Of a stretch of DNA of 64,000 nt, positions 33,630 to 44,560 are shown piece after piece. Origin of the DNA: Schistocephalus solidus (lineage: Eukaryota > Platyhelminthes > Cestoda > Diphyllobothriidea > Diphyllobothriidae); assembly GCA_017591395.1 (NCBI GenBank), contig WEDG01002019.1, positions 1-64,000 on the forward strand. Direction: 5' to 3'. Each line of letters starts with the position of its first letter. Position 1 is the first letter of the stretch. The notes under the pieces are model-generated. The model was not told the origin of the DNA. It did no database searches and saw nothing but the letters and a program-made list of their open reading frames with translations. The position numbers and the translations under genes were made by a program.

Positions 33630-34090
33630 TTCTTATGTCATTAGACTTTTATAATTCAAATGCTCTGGCGTTCAGCCACGGGCTCGTTGTTGTGGCCGGT
33701 TACGATACCAATCTCCTGACTCACTTTCATGCTGATGCATCCATATTTCTGATGGTAAATACCTCCAGTGTTGCTGTTGGTGACCTTCTTCAACGATGTC
33801 TCCCACATTCAACTGTGTCTTTGATTTTCTTCGCAAGAAAACTATCCAAGACCAAGACCCAATACCACACATTCTGATGTGAACTTCTTATCGTTTATCT
33901 TGCTGTGAAGCACTTCCGGTATTTCCTGGTAGGCCAAGTGTTCAAAAATTTTAAAGATCAAACGCCGCTTGCTTTTGCTGTACATTCCCAATCCGACCAA
34001 CTAAATCTTCGGAAGATCAGTCACCGGAACTACATTTCCCAGTTTTTTTCACCGACATCCGCCACATTAATGGCACGAAGAATTAGATGG
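33630..34090 (+). pseudogene. Ty3/gypsy RNase H remnant
   Basis: DTNLLTHFHADASIFLMVNT then SSVAVGDLLQRCLPHSTVSL and FFARKLSKTKTQYHTF match the gypsy RNase H domain. After a stop it continues with ELLIVYLAVKHFRYFLVGQ, KDQTPLAFAVHSQSDQLNLR and KISHRNYISQF. The domain removes the RNA strand during reverse transcription. Two in-frame stops and several substitutions make it non-functional. Confidence 0.8.
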
Positions 34091-34229
34091 CTGACATGCT
34101 GTCCAGACCTTCACTCCAGCTCTCACATGGGATCAACCTTGTTGCCATGGCAGCTGAGCAACGAAGAGCCAGTTAAAGGTCTACAACTCGCAGACGTTCC
34201 CCTGGCCACTCGTACTGACACAATCCTCT

Positions 34230-35375
34230 GTGACGCCTTGACTCCTTTTCATTGCCCTTTCGTATTCGCCTCGATGCGGTGAGCTGTTACAATACTTTCA
34301 TAGGCTCTCTCACACGGGGATACGAGCCCCACAAAAGATCCTCGCGAAAAATGTTCGTCTGGCCTGGACTGAAAAAGGACGTCAAAGCTTGGACTCAGTC
34401 GTGTTCGAATTGCCAGCGGAACAAGGTGTGGCGTCACAAGTCTCCACTTGGCACCTTCACCACTGAGCTTAAGCCGTTCCTTTGTCAAACGTGGAGGTGG
34501 ACATAATCTTCGAGGCTTTTGTCAGTTGGGTCGCCATTTTCGGTACCTCATCCATGGTTGCGATTCACCGAGAGGCTCAGTTCGAATCTGCCCTCTTCCA
34601 AGGCCTCCTCAACTTTTAGGGTTGCGCGCGCGCGTTCGGACGATGGCCTACCACATAGCAGCCAAGGGCGTGTTAGAGCATTTCTGTCGCCAGCTAAAGG
34701 CCGCCCTGGGTAGCACAGAGGACCTAGCCAACCTGTCTGAGAGCCTGACCATTGCGCTCCTTAGCATTACGCTGCACTGAAGTCGGATTTGGATTGCAGC
34801 GCGGCCGAATTGGCGTTTGTTACTACCCTCTGACTGTCAGGCGAGATGGTCACCCCGACCTCTTGCGGTACTGATGCAAATCTCACCATTGTATGCATTG
34901 TTTGTGGCAATTCATTTGACGTAACCTCGGGTGGAAAAAGCTCTGGCCATCTGCATTCATGCGTTTGTTCGGTGTGGCCGTGTTTGTAAGCCACTATAAC
35001 CACCATACGAAGGACCATTCCGTGTACTCTCACGTAACACCAAGATCTGCGGGATCCTGTACAGTGGCAAGGAGGACGTGATCAGCGTCGATCGGGGCAA
35101 GGATGCTGCAGCAGAGAAACCACCGGACATGGCGCAAAGACATAAATGTGCTGACCCTCTACCCAGTGCTCCTCCATCGCCCATACCCTCCATCAATCAA
35201 TCCCGTTTATTCCATCTTCTCCCATGACCACTTTTTTTCAAATACGACCTTATCTAACTCCAACAGTTCAGCCGCAGTGCGTGCGCTTCTCCTGAGCCCG
35301 CTGTAGTTATCATCCGTAGTGGACACCGTGTTCATTTTCCTGACCGTTTGTCTGCTCATGTTTTTTTGGACATTA
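34230..35375 (+). pseudogene. Ty3/gypsy integrase remnant and pol C-terminus
   Basis: SLTRGYEPHKRSSRKMFVWP is followed by CSNCQRNKV (34410-34435), the second half of the HHCC zinc site. WVAIFGTSSMVAIHREAQFE and SALFQGLLNF (about 34530-34620) are integrase core remnants. LKSDLDCSAAELAFVTTL (about 34780) and FVRCGRVCKPL-PPYEGPFRVLSRNTK (about 34970) follow, then EDVISVDRGKDAAAEKPPD (about 35075) and RSGHRVHFPDRLSAHVF near 35310. Integrase joins LTR DNA to the host genome; frameshifts abolish it here. Confidence 0.8.
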
Positions 35376-35479
35376 AATTTTTCGGCGTCTCTACACGCCA
35401 CCTTCGGGGTAGGCGAGTGGTACCGTAGCCGCCCGTTCTCACGGCCATCCTCTTCGGTCCACTTAGCACGCACGACAAG

Positions 35480-35740
35480 AGACTTGCGACACCGTTACAT
35501 TGATCGATATTCCTATCTTCATCGATTGGTCGCGGCTGCACACACCTCGTGCCAGGGCGAAGAGCTTAAACGGCCGAAAACGCCACTTGCCACAAGGATT
35601 CTAGCGATGCTGCCGTTGCGCTCTCTGCCTTACTAACGGCTTGTCCATATAATTTCATTCATATAACTTCAAAATGCCTGCTTTCTGAGTTGGGAAGCTT
35701 AATTAAAATCACACCGCTTGTAAGTACTCGGGAGTGGAGG
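35480..35740 (+). repeat. Gypsy LTR-like repeat, right copy (degenerate)
   Basis: GACTTGCGACACCG, then TTGATCGATATTCCTATCTT, CATCGATTGGTCGCGGCTGC, a CCAGGGCGAA block, and GCTTTCTGAGTTGGGAAGC at the end follow the order of the 30.5 kb and 43.8 kb copies. It lies directly after the pol C-terminus, the expected place for a 3' LTR. Confidence 0.5.
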
Positions 35741-36410
35741 TCAAAAGTGAAACGAAACTACCAGCAATCAGGCTAGATATGTGACAGAAACTGCCATAAT
35801 TGGTTAACTCCATGATCGAAAATGCCAGTTTAAGAGCTTTTTAAATCTCAAGTTCTTCATCTCAGACATCCTTGTAATCCTTTATTTCGAGGCAAAGTAC
35901 GTTCTCACTGTGATTATCGTAGGCAGTAATGCTAGTACACATGAATAATAACCTTATATTTGAAAAATATAAGCCTCTGACCTAATACACTCGTACGATT
36001 TCTGGATGTTCATTTATAACGCAGGCAGGTGATATTTCGACCCTTACTAGCGACGACATTCACCTCTGCCCCACAAGGTGGGCGCAGGCGTAACTTCCGT
36101 ATGAGCATGTTCACAGCGAGACAACATAGCGCTGCATTAGCTTTCCTCTCTCATCCTACATCCACTATCCAACAACTGCAGGGCACAGTTAAGAACACTG
36201 GTGGGGCATGGATATAGTGACAGGAAACAGTAAACGACCCAACTACGCACCATTCACGACCTAGTATCTGCTGCCGATGCACCGGACCACGCCGAAGGGC
36301 ACACTTCGCAAGTAAGCGAGATGTAAAAATTCCTCACTTGACTTTAATCAGTCATGCCGCATACGTTCTGTGTGGGTGTTATGCGTGCAGTGGCCCGACT
36401 CCGGGCGCAT
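35741..36410. other. Nothing recognised
   Basis: AT-rich stretch between the gypsy remnant and the 3' end of ZF-LINE copy C. No motif or repeat that I can support. Confidence 0.4.
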
Positions 36411-36414
36411 ACTG

Positions 36415-37213
36415 AACCGCTGAACCTCTCTTGACTGCACGTGACAGTTCGACCGTCGATTTCGACGAGGTCCACCGTATGCTCCACACCAGGTGGTGCA
36501 GGGACGGTGACTTGCGCATGAATTAGTTTTAAGTTATAGTAGCCTTGCGCTGCAGCTACCGCACTCTCTCCTCCCCCACCTGAGCTCTGTGTCAAGACAG
36601 AGTCAAGAAGACCGGAGATGGCAGAGGGCGCAGGTGGCTGGCGCGACCGGAGACGCCCCTGGGGGTACCACCACACCTGACTTGGATCCCACGGAGTGGG
36701 AGTGCCATAAGGGCCACATTCAGAAGGAAACATTGCAGCCTGACTCTCAGTCCGCCAGTCATCCACTCTACACAAAACCCACATTGGGTTGACAGCGCGG
36801 TCCAAGTTATCCCGTCAGTTGGCAACCTTCCAAGCCACGGCTTTTAGCGCACCGTGATAGTTTCAAGCGCATCAGATTGTTTATAGTGAGGAAAATACGC
36901 TGAGCTCTCGACCTCTCTCTCTCCCCCACCCCCACAATCAGACCACTGCCCAAGCCAGTCAGTTGTCTGAGGTGGGAGTGGGCGCATTGGCTGACGGGTC
37001 GGCGTACCCGTCTTCGTACGCCACAGCACGACCAGCCCAATAACGCACATACCAGGATTTACTTACTCAGGGGATATAGAGGAGCCATCGCCATCTGACT
37101 CCCAGTCCACTGGTCAGCCACTCAACACACATAACACACACTGGGACGACGGCGTGGTCTGGTGTAAGCGTCAGATTGGCAGCCTTCTAAGCCACGGTTT
37201 CTAGGACACCGTG
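36415..37213 (-). repeat. ZF-LINE copy C tail: two hairpin-headed monomers
   Basis: Monomer 1 head CACGGTTTCTAGGACACCGTG (37193-37213), monomer 2 head CACGGCTTTTAGCGCACCGTG (36836-36856). Internal order is the same as in copies A and B, ending near GACGGTCGAACTGTCA on the - strand (about 36440). Confidence 0.75.
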
Positions 37214-37366
37214 ATTTTATCAGGTACATTATGATGATTGTGAGGGTGTTGTCTATGTATTAGTGTAGATAGTGTGCGCTGATGTGGCTTAGCCTTCGGT
37301 GGTTTACCGCAGGCTGTCGTTGAGGCGCATGTGTCCTAATAGGCCCATGTGGTGTGTAAATGTGCG

Positions 37367-38197
37367 TTAGCAGTGAGGGCAGTGGAGGCGGGCGCGGCAA
37401 CTGTATGTCAGAGCCCCAGGCACTGGTTCAACAGCCTCCGTGCGATGGATTCGCAGGTGACCGTCCAGGCCGATGCGTGAGTTGAAGTTGCGGGCGCATT
37501 GTGGGCAGGAGATATCGGTAGAGGCTGGGGGGATATCATTCATGGTGGGGGTGGTAGTGGCGGTAAGAATGGCAGGAGCGGAGGGTGTGCATGATGTATC
37601 GGTGTTGTCGGCATTGCGGTGAATTCCGCTGTCATGGATGCGCATGTAACCGAATAGGCCCATGCGATGCGTGAATGCGCGAGGACAGTGTGGAGAGTCG
37701 AGGCGAAGATCTCTGCTGTTTTTTGGTGCTCCAGGGACTGGTTCACCAGTCTCTGTACGATGGATTCGCAAGTGACCGATCAGGCCGATGCGTGAGGTGA
37801 ATTTGCGGTTGCATTGAGGACAGTTTAGGAGAGAGTGCCCATCGCTGATGGTGGTGGTAGTGAAGGCGAAGGCGGTGGTGGTTGCGGTGGTAGGGGTAAC
37901 AGGTGATGAGTAGAGGGATGTGGTCTCTATGATGGTGGGTGAAATGAAATTGATGCCAGGAGTGAGGGTGGGGGAGTCTGAAGGAGGGTTGGCCGAATTT
38001 GACGTAGAAGTTGGAATTGTTGCATTGTTGGTGCATTGCGTCCGAAGATGTCCAACCAGGCCGATTCTCGCGCGGAAGATGCGTTCACAGCGTGGGCATG
38101 TTGGCAGGGCCTGGGTATCGGCAATGTTGGTCCGGGGGCACTGGGGACTTTCGTGCCGCTCTTTTGGCCTTGGCGGCGGTGAGCCGGTTGGCCTCAT
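37367..38197 (-). pseudogene. Zinc-finger C-terminal region of ZF-LINE copy C (276-codon frame)
   Basis: One open frame holds four fingers and the start of a fifth. Finger 1 CPRCERIFRARIGLVGHLRT (residues 34-55, CCHC). Finger 2 CPQCNRKFTSRIGLIGHLRI (126-146, CCHH). Finger 3 SPHCPRAFTHRMGLFGYMRI (168-188), whose first Cys has become Ser. Finger 4 CPQCARNFNSRIGLDGHLRI (231-251). Finger 5 is cut after CPHC (273-276) by a stop. Linkers of Thr/Pro/Ser separate them, and HRTE-GEPVPGA follows fingers 2 and 4. C2H2 fingers placed after RT are uncommon among LINEs. Confidence 0.85.
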
Positions 38198-38219
38198 AGA
38201 TTGCTGAACCAGTCTTCAC

Positions 38220-40138
38220 TGATCTTCTACATGCCGGTCTATCCTGGGCGAGGTCCTCCCAGGTCGCCGGGTTGATTTGCAGTTGCTTCAGCGATTTCTT
38301 CAAAGTGTCCTTGTAGCGTCCTTTTTGACCTCCCTGTCGGCGAGCACCCGTAGCGACATCTCCGTAGAAAAGACGTTTGGGTAGTCGCTCGTCGTCCATT
38401 CTTACCAGGTGGCCGCTCCATCGCAGTTGCACTTGCCTCAGGATGGCGTGGATGCTGAGGATTCCGGTCTGCTAAAGGACTTCCGTGTCCGGTATCCTCT
38501 CTTGCCATCTCAGCTTCAGTATTCTGCGGAGACAGCTGAGCTGAAAGTGATTCAGCTTCCTGGCTTGAATAGAGTGGACGGTCCAGGTCTCCGCTCCGTA
38601 AAGGAGTATCGTCAAGACGATGGCCGTGTACATCTTCAGTTTGGTGTTCAGGTGAATACCGAGGCAATTCCACACGGAGGCCTGCAGCCGACCGAAGGCC
38701 TGACTAGCTTTGGAGATCCGTTGGGCAACCTCGTCCTCGATTCTCGTGTTGCGTGACAGCGTGCTTCATAGATAAGCAAAGGGTTCCACGTTTTTGAGTT
38801 GAGGACCGTTGACATTGATTCGGGGAGCATTGTATTCCGCGCTGGGTGGCGGCTGGTGCATGACAACCGTTTGGCTGTACTGATTGTTAATCAAAAATCG
38901 GCGCAGCCTGCGGCGAAGAGGTCCATACTCCTTTGCATGTCCTCCTCCGTCACGGTGTTAAGGGCACAGTCGTCCACGAAGAGCAAGTAATGAACTGTAC
39001 CAGTGGACACGCGCGTTGAAGCCGGCATATGCCGACTGTTGAGAAGGTTTCCGTCCGTTCTATAGGCGATGCGAATCCCAGGCTGTTCATCACGGTAGGC
39101 GTCCATCAACATAGCCGAGAACATGAGGCTGAACAGGGTGGGAGCCAACACGCAGCCCTGCTTCACTCCGTTGGTCACTGCCAATGCTTCGGATACCGTC
39201 TCGTTGGCAGTGACGCGCACCGTCATCCCGCCATGAAGCTGACGCACCATGTGCGTGAACCGCTCAGGACAGCCGAATTTCTGCATGACTTTCCACAGTC
39301 CGCCGCGATTCACAGTGTCAAAGGCTTTCGTTAGATCCACGGATGTAGTGTATAGGTGAGTTCGAATACCCTGGCACTTCTCTTGTAGCTGGCGGGCAGC
39401 AAAGATCCTGTCGGTTGTCCCGCGGTGTCGGTGGAAGGCACATTGGCTTTCCGGGACAGGCCCTGCTCTATGTGACCGTTCAGACGATTGAGAAGGATAC
39501 GGCCGAAGATCTTCCCGGTGATGTTGAGCAACGAGATGCCTCTGTGATTATCAGAGTTGCCGGTTCCCCTTCCGTTTGTAAAGATGGACAGTGGTTGCGT
39601 CTTTGAAATCCTGAGGAACTAGTCCTTGGCACCACATCTCCTGGAAGCGTGTTTTGAGTTCTGCCATCAGCCGGGGCCCACCGTGTTTGTAGACTTCCGG
39701 TGGGATTGCGTCGGATCCCGGTGCTTTACCGCTAGAAATCTGCTGCACGGCCCGGATGGTTTCTGGTAAGGAAGGCGGCAGATCCAGTTAATTCTTGGTG
39801 TCCACTTGAGAGAGCCGGTCAATGGCAGAATCGGAGATGGCTGATGAGCAATTAAGGACACTTCTGAAGTGCTCGGCCCTGCGCTTAAGAATTTGCCATT
39901 TCTCTATCAGCAGTGTTGTGCTGTCAGAGCTGAGCAGCGGTGCAATCCCCTTGATAGACGGGCCGTAGATGGACTTGATGGCTTTGAAAATGTTTTTCAT
40001 TTCATTGCGGTCCACATACCCCTGGATTTCCTCAACATAACGGATCATCCAGGCATCCTGCATCTCCCGCAGCCGTTGCTGTACAAGGCACCGGCATCTA
40101 AAGAAGGCTGCATTGGTGGCGTCAGTCCGAAGGTTCAT
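38220..40138 (-). pseudogene. Reverse transcriptase region of ZF-LINE copy C
   Basis: A 149-codon frame (38891-39340) holds motif A DLTKAFDTVNRGGLWKVMQK, motif B VTNGVKQGCVLAPTLFSL and motif C LLFVDDCALNTV. Upstream frames hold ISSGKAPGSDAIPPEVYKHG and the linker, while RIPDTEVL and [20 protein letters not shown] lie downstream. The domain is frameshifted between frames; the active-site Asp pair is retained. Confidence 0.88.
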
Positions 40139-40764
40139 CTAGGCTTTGCGTAGTCCATTCATCTCCGCGAGTAAGTTTCTGATGTCGGCGTCATTTTCGT
40201 CAAACCAGTCAAACCAGAAGAAGGAGGCTGTTGTCGTTACAGCTAAGGTGACCGTGGGGACCCAGCACTCCCTGCCATGCAGTGTGGTCCGTCCCAACGT
40301 GGGCGTTGAAGTCACCAAGGACAATTAAATGTCCTCTTTCGGCCCGGTCGCCAGCAGAACGTGCAAATACTCGTAGAATTCGTCCTTCGCCACATCAGAG
40401 CTCTTCATTGGGGGAGCGTAGGCGCTGATGATGGTGGCGAACTGGTCTCCCCGAAGAGGCAGGCGGAGGCTCATCAGGCGATCATTGATACCCTGCGGCA
40501 GACAGGGCAGACGTCCCATGATTTCGCTCCGGATGGCAAAGGCAATACCAGCGTCGCGTCGCTCCAGAAGAAGGTGTAGTCAGTACCCACCTCCTCCAGC
40601 TGACCCTGCTCAGAGAATCGGGTCTCGCTGAGAGCAGCAATGTCCGCCTTGTAGCGCGCCAGTTCCCGAGCGACTAGCACCGTCCTCCGTTCTGGCCGGT
40701 TGCCCCTAGGATTTTCTAAAAGGGAACTAACATTGTAGGCTGCTAGTGTGAGTGGACTCACCAA
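40139..40764 (-). pseudogene. Endonuclease of ZF-LINE copy C, C-terminal half deleted
   Basis: SPLTLAAYNVSSLLENPRGN and [20 protein letters not shown] are followed by YTFFWS joined directly to DATLV, then [34 protein letters not shown] then joins straight into WFDENDADIRNLLAEMNG of the linker. The part containing [10 protein letters not shown] and the TDH motif is absent, so the nuclease cannot be active. Confidence 0.85.
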
Positions 40765-41143
40765 GACGGCTGTCGAATTCCACTATGGGTCACGGTTTTG
40801 TTTTAGTGGGAGAACGACCCGAGTTAATCTGGGCCGTCTACGGGGTTGCTGTCGCCCCTACCGTAGGGCTTTTTGAGAGGGGCGGAGGTGGGAAGTTCGG
40901 GAGTCAGTCATACCGGGTGTGGAGGCACACACAACACTGGAGACCCTCACCTGGTTTAGCCTGCCGGTCACGACGTTTGCCCGGGGTATGGCCGCTGGGA
41001 AGAACCGAACTTCGAGGAGCCATAGGTGAGAGTTGGGTACCAGTTAGAGGCGGCCACAGGAGCATTAACCACCTGTACGAGACAAATGGAGCGACCAAAT
41101 GCTATCTGTGTGGTGCTACATCTAAATAGTACCCCTGCACCCC

Positions 41144-41850
41144 TTTGCACGTACACGCCAGTGGTAATCTGATTCTTGGCCAATCTCGGCTGTCTAAACC
41201 GGCCAATCATCTACAAGGCTGACTCACGCATGATCTCGCTCAAGGCGCTGTGACGAACCTGCTGTATCACATTCGGACGCCGCTCCCGTGGCTCCAAATG
41301 TGTCCTCGTCCGGCTGCCAACTTCTTCCCACCTCGTCTACAATAGTTCTGCACAGAATAACGTATCTTACCAACTGGCATCCCACTTATTCTCTTCTACT
41401 ATGGAACCGGAACATAAGGTTATGTCAGCTAGCGTCTCCCTGAGAACTCAAGCTGCTGCGATATTAGTGACCTCACGCAACTTGTAGATATGACTGAGCT
41501 CAAGCATCACGAATTTTCCCTCTCGATTTCGAATAAATTTTCCCGCGTCTGTTGATCTGACCACGATATAGAGAATTTACTCGCCGGATCCTCTCGTGAA
41601 GCGAGATACAGGTCATTAAACGAGCTTAGCCCATCGAGTCGAAGGCCATGGTTTTGTTAAAATTCTGGAAAGCAGCCCATCCATCTGTGGCTGTCGTGAA
41701 TACACGGGTTACCGAGTGAGATAATATGCAAACAAAAGTGGTTTGTTTGTTCGGGAAGGTTGGATTGCTCCAGGGAGCTCTGGCTTGCGTGGGTTTACTA
41801 GACAATTTTGTGCATGCGTATATAATCGAAAAGAAACCTGTTGTGTCTGA
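41144..41850. other. Nothing recognised
   Basis: Between ZF-LINE copy C and copy F. A 63-codon frame at 41726-41917 (+) shows no motif. Confidence 0.4.
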
Positions 41851-41853
41851 GCG

Positions 41854-43480
41854 TTATGAAGCAACTTGGAAAGGTGAGACGTGTTTTAAAGGTGTAGGCT
41901 GGAGCCCCAGACACTGATCTCTGGTTGCAGTACTATGAATTTGCACATAGACAATCATTCTGGCACGCGATTCGAAAACCCGCTCAGAATGGGGAGAGGT
42001 TGGAACTGCGTCCACATTGCCGGTGAAGTGGCGATGGCGGTATTCGGAGGAGGGTCCACTTTGGTGATGGTAGAGGCGGAACTGGAAGCTCAAGTGGGAG
42101 GCGGTCTGATCCTCTCGACATTTCATTGGAGTCCGGAGATGTCCATCGAGGCTAATTTGTGCTCTACGTCCCCGTTACTTAAGTGGGTACAAGGGAAGGG
42201 CTTGAACATGCGCATCGTTTATCCGCAACAATTGAGTCTCGCAAGCCACTTGTTCTGTCTTGGCTGCCGCTAGCATGCGAGTTCTTTCCAGATCTCAAGA
42301 TTAATTTACAGACATGTTTGAATGATATCTTCAGGATGTCCTTTTCTCTACAATTTTGTCTGCTCTGTCCGCGAACACCCGTATGCACACTGCCATAAAA
42401 TACTCGGTTGGGCAGGCGCTTGCCATCAGACCCCACGAGCGGTTCGATCCATCGCTGTAGCATCTGCTTCGACCTGGTGCAGATGCGGAGAAATTCAGTT
42501 CTTTTCAGAACCTCGGTGTTGGGGATCATTTGCTGCTTTCTCTTCCTTCTTACTCTCAAATAGGCAACCAAATGGAAAGTGGTTCAGGTTTCATGCTAGG
42601 TTTTTATGGACTGTCTATGTCGCCGTCCCGCGCAGAGGCGTAGCCAAAACAACAGTCCTGTATATCCTCAGTTACGTTTTGAGGTGGCTGCCGTGGGGAT
42701 TGCAAACGAAACCTTCAGACCTACCAAGTGCCTGGTTATGGTTGGAGATTCAGTTGGCGATTCGGATCTTCATAGAGATGGTGCTCCCTAGGTACACGAG
42801 TATATCAACTGATATGAGACGGGTGTCCTGTAGATCAATGCTGCGTTCCTTGCAATCCTCATTTGGCCCTGATTGGTTACCGATCACTATCTTCTCACTT
42901 CAGAAGGCTGATCCATAATTTGTGCAACCAGACTCAAAGATGGTAACTCTCCGTAGAATGTACGCTCCTATCGCGGCGTTTAGATGGCAGTAATTCAAGA
43001 TAACGGTCCCTAGAACTCTTATAGATGCCTACGTACGTGGAACCCTGAACATTTGTTCGTCAGTTCGGTAGATGACGTTGATTTCCGACCGCTCATAACG
43101 ATAGGCGTCCATCAGCATGGCAGAGAACATGAGGCTGAAGTGGATGGGAGCTAGCACAGACCCTTGCTTCACTCCGTTTGTCACCTCAACTTCTCCGGAG
43201 ACTTTTCCCCTATCTGTTATGCGCACCATCGTCCCGTCACGTAAGAGCTTCACGCAGTGTTTCCAGACTCTGCATTGTTTGCTGAAGGAGTCCCTTCTCC
43301 GGATGCTTGTTCGGCCAATGGAATGGTAATCGGCTAAATATATTACTAGAAGCACTGAGAAGCATGGCCTCGCAATGATCTTCACCGATTTTAAGTTCTC
43401 CTTCGCGTAGGTGCAGATGAGTGCCCATACTATGGGCCACGCGAGGGATGTGATAGACCAAAATGAGCGTCAATTAAGGC
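41854..43480 (-). mobile_element. ZF-LINE-related diverged copy F (sister subfamily)
   Basis: The RT fragment 43029-43385 reads CVKLLRDGTMVRITDRGKVS then VTNGVKQGSVLAPIHFSLMF and SAMLMDAYRYERSEINVIYR. A second frame (42179-42571) carries IPNTEVLKRTEFLRI, LVGSDGKRLPNRVFYGSV and a KDILKISFKHVCKL block, the RT C-terminus. Beyond it (41854-42126) a TSPHSERVFESRARMIVYVQ segment looks like a decayed finger. About 500 bp between motif B and the C-terminus do not align, so the copy is rearranged. Confidence 0.75.
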
Positions 43481-43599
43481 TCGATGCGTGTAAACCAGAT
43501 TACGTAGAGTCCGCGCATTCCATAACAAATTCCATGTGCTGGCCCGTCTAGGTGCAGGCTCAAGCTATGCCATTCACTTGCGCTCAATCACAACATTTA

Positions 43600-44560
43600 A
43601 CAGCTGACTGGCTCGGACAGTAGTTTGTCGCCAGAGAATGGGAAGAGGGAGAGAGTGTGAGGCCGACTCTGGGGGAACCAGCCCCTTGGCATTTCAGCGC
43701 ATTTCTCACTTTAAACAAGCTGGTGGGTTTGAAACCTATCAGGGTGAGCTATAAGTCGTGCCCTGGAAGGTTTCCAACTTAAGAGATAAGTTGGTCTGTG
43801 GCATTCCATTCTAACGGTTGCTAGCGTAGCCGCTGACTCATGTTACCTTCGCCCGCCAAACCTTGCGTACTTGCGCGTTACAACCTCCACCCATGTGTGT
43901 GACTAGATTTCCGGCTGGCGACGCGATCGATATTTCACTCTTCATCAACTGGTCGCAGCCGACCACGTTTTGCGTCTGGGTGAACAATAAAAACGGCTGA
44001 CAGGACTGGCAACAGCGCTTGCCGGAAGAGTCAGCTTGTGGCAACTGCTATCAGAGCTTCTTCTATGCTCTTTCTCTCAGTAAAAACTATTCCAGCCCAA
44101 TTCATTTTCCCTGACTTCTGATTTGGGTACCTCCTTGTTGTCGATAATCGGGAATTCCCGTCAGTGTCCCATCCTACTCCTACAAGTCCCCTGAGAATGA
44201 AGTATGAGGTTGTAATAACGTCTTTTTGACGTGCTCGTTATGGCACTCCCAATCAGCTGGGATCCGAGCAGCCTTTTCACCTTGTTCTGTGAAAACTAGG
44301 TCAATTGCATGCTGTTCAGGTAGTGTATGATCTGCTAGGCGGCTTGTTTAGCCCTCTCAGCCACTACTTCCGATCCCATATCCGGTCTTTTTTTGCGTCC
44401 GTATTGTCAGTGAGTTGGATGGGTGAGGGAGGAGAGAATGCGACAGATGCTGCGCAAGTCTGCTATCAATTTAAACTAATTTACGCGCAACTCACCGTTC
44501 TGTGCCGCCATGCTGCGGGGCACGCGACGGACATCGCCGTTGACGACATTTGCAGAGTTT
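43600..44560 (+). repeat. ZF-LINE tail copy (T4) split by an LTR-like insertion
   Basis: The left part (43600-43830) has CTGACTGGCTCGGACAGTAG, a GGGAGAGAGTGTGAGGCCGA block, and CCTGGAAGGTTTCCAACTTA. The right part (44190-44560) resumes with GTTATGGCACTCCCAATCAG, TGGGATCCGAGCAG, TGGATGGGTGAGGGAGGAG and AATTTACGCGCAACTCACCG. The two parts are consecutive in copy B. Between them lies the 43.8 kb LTR-like repeat. Confidence 0.7.
43835..44160 (+). repeat. Solo gypsy LTR-like repeat inserted in the ZF-LINE tail
   Basis: Shares blocks in order with 30530-30900: TTCGCCCGCCAAACCTTGCG, GTGACTAGAT, GACGCGATCGATATTTC, CTCTTCATCAACTGGTCGCAGCCG-like sequence, AACAATAAAAACGG (containing AATAAA, 43984-43989) and CTTCTGATTTGGG. 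No pol sequence adjoins it. The exact ends and target duplication could not be fixed. Confidence 0.6.

Larger units (their letters stand above)
30530..35740 (+). mobile_element. Decayed Ty3/gypsy LTR retrotransposon with nested LINE fragments
   Basis: LTR-like sequences lie at both sides (about 30530-30900 and 35480-35740). Between them on the same strand are pol remnants in the expected order: RNase H, integrase zinc-binding part, integrase core and the C-terminal region. Two LINE fragments (31265-31790 and 31960-32300) appear inserted upstream. Gag, protease and RT are not recognisable, and pol is broken by many stops. Calling it one element is an inference from order, strand and flanking repeats. 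Confidence 0.6.
36415..41143 (-). mobile_element. ZF-LINE copy C, 5'-complete with internal deletions
   Basis: About 4.7 kb, with the same 5' boundary sequence as A and B and the same tail. It carries a deletion of about 190 bp in the 5'UTR at 40762, a short in-frame loss after YTFFWS near 40562, and loss of roughly 450 bp covering the C-terminal half of the endonuclease near 40205-40222. The zinc-finger region is the most intact of all copies. Motif C of RT reads LLFVDDCALNTV instead of LLFADDC. Confidence 0.9.
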
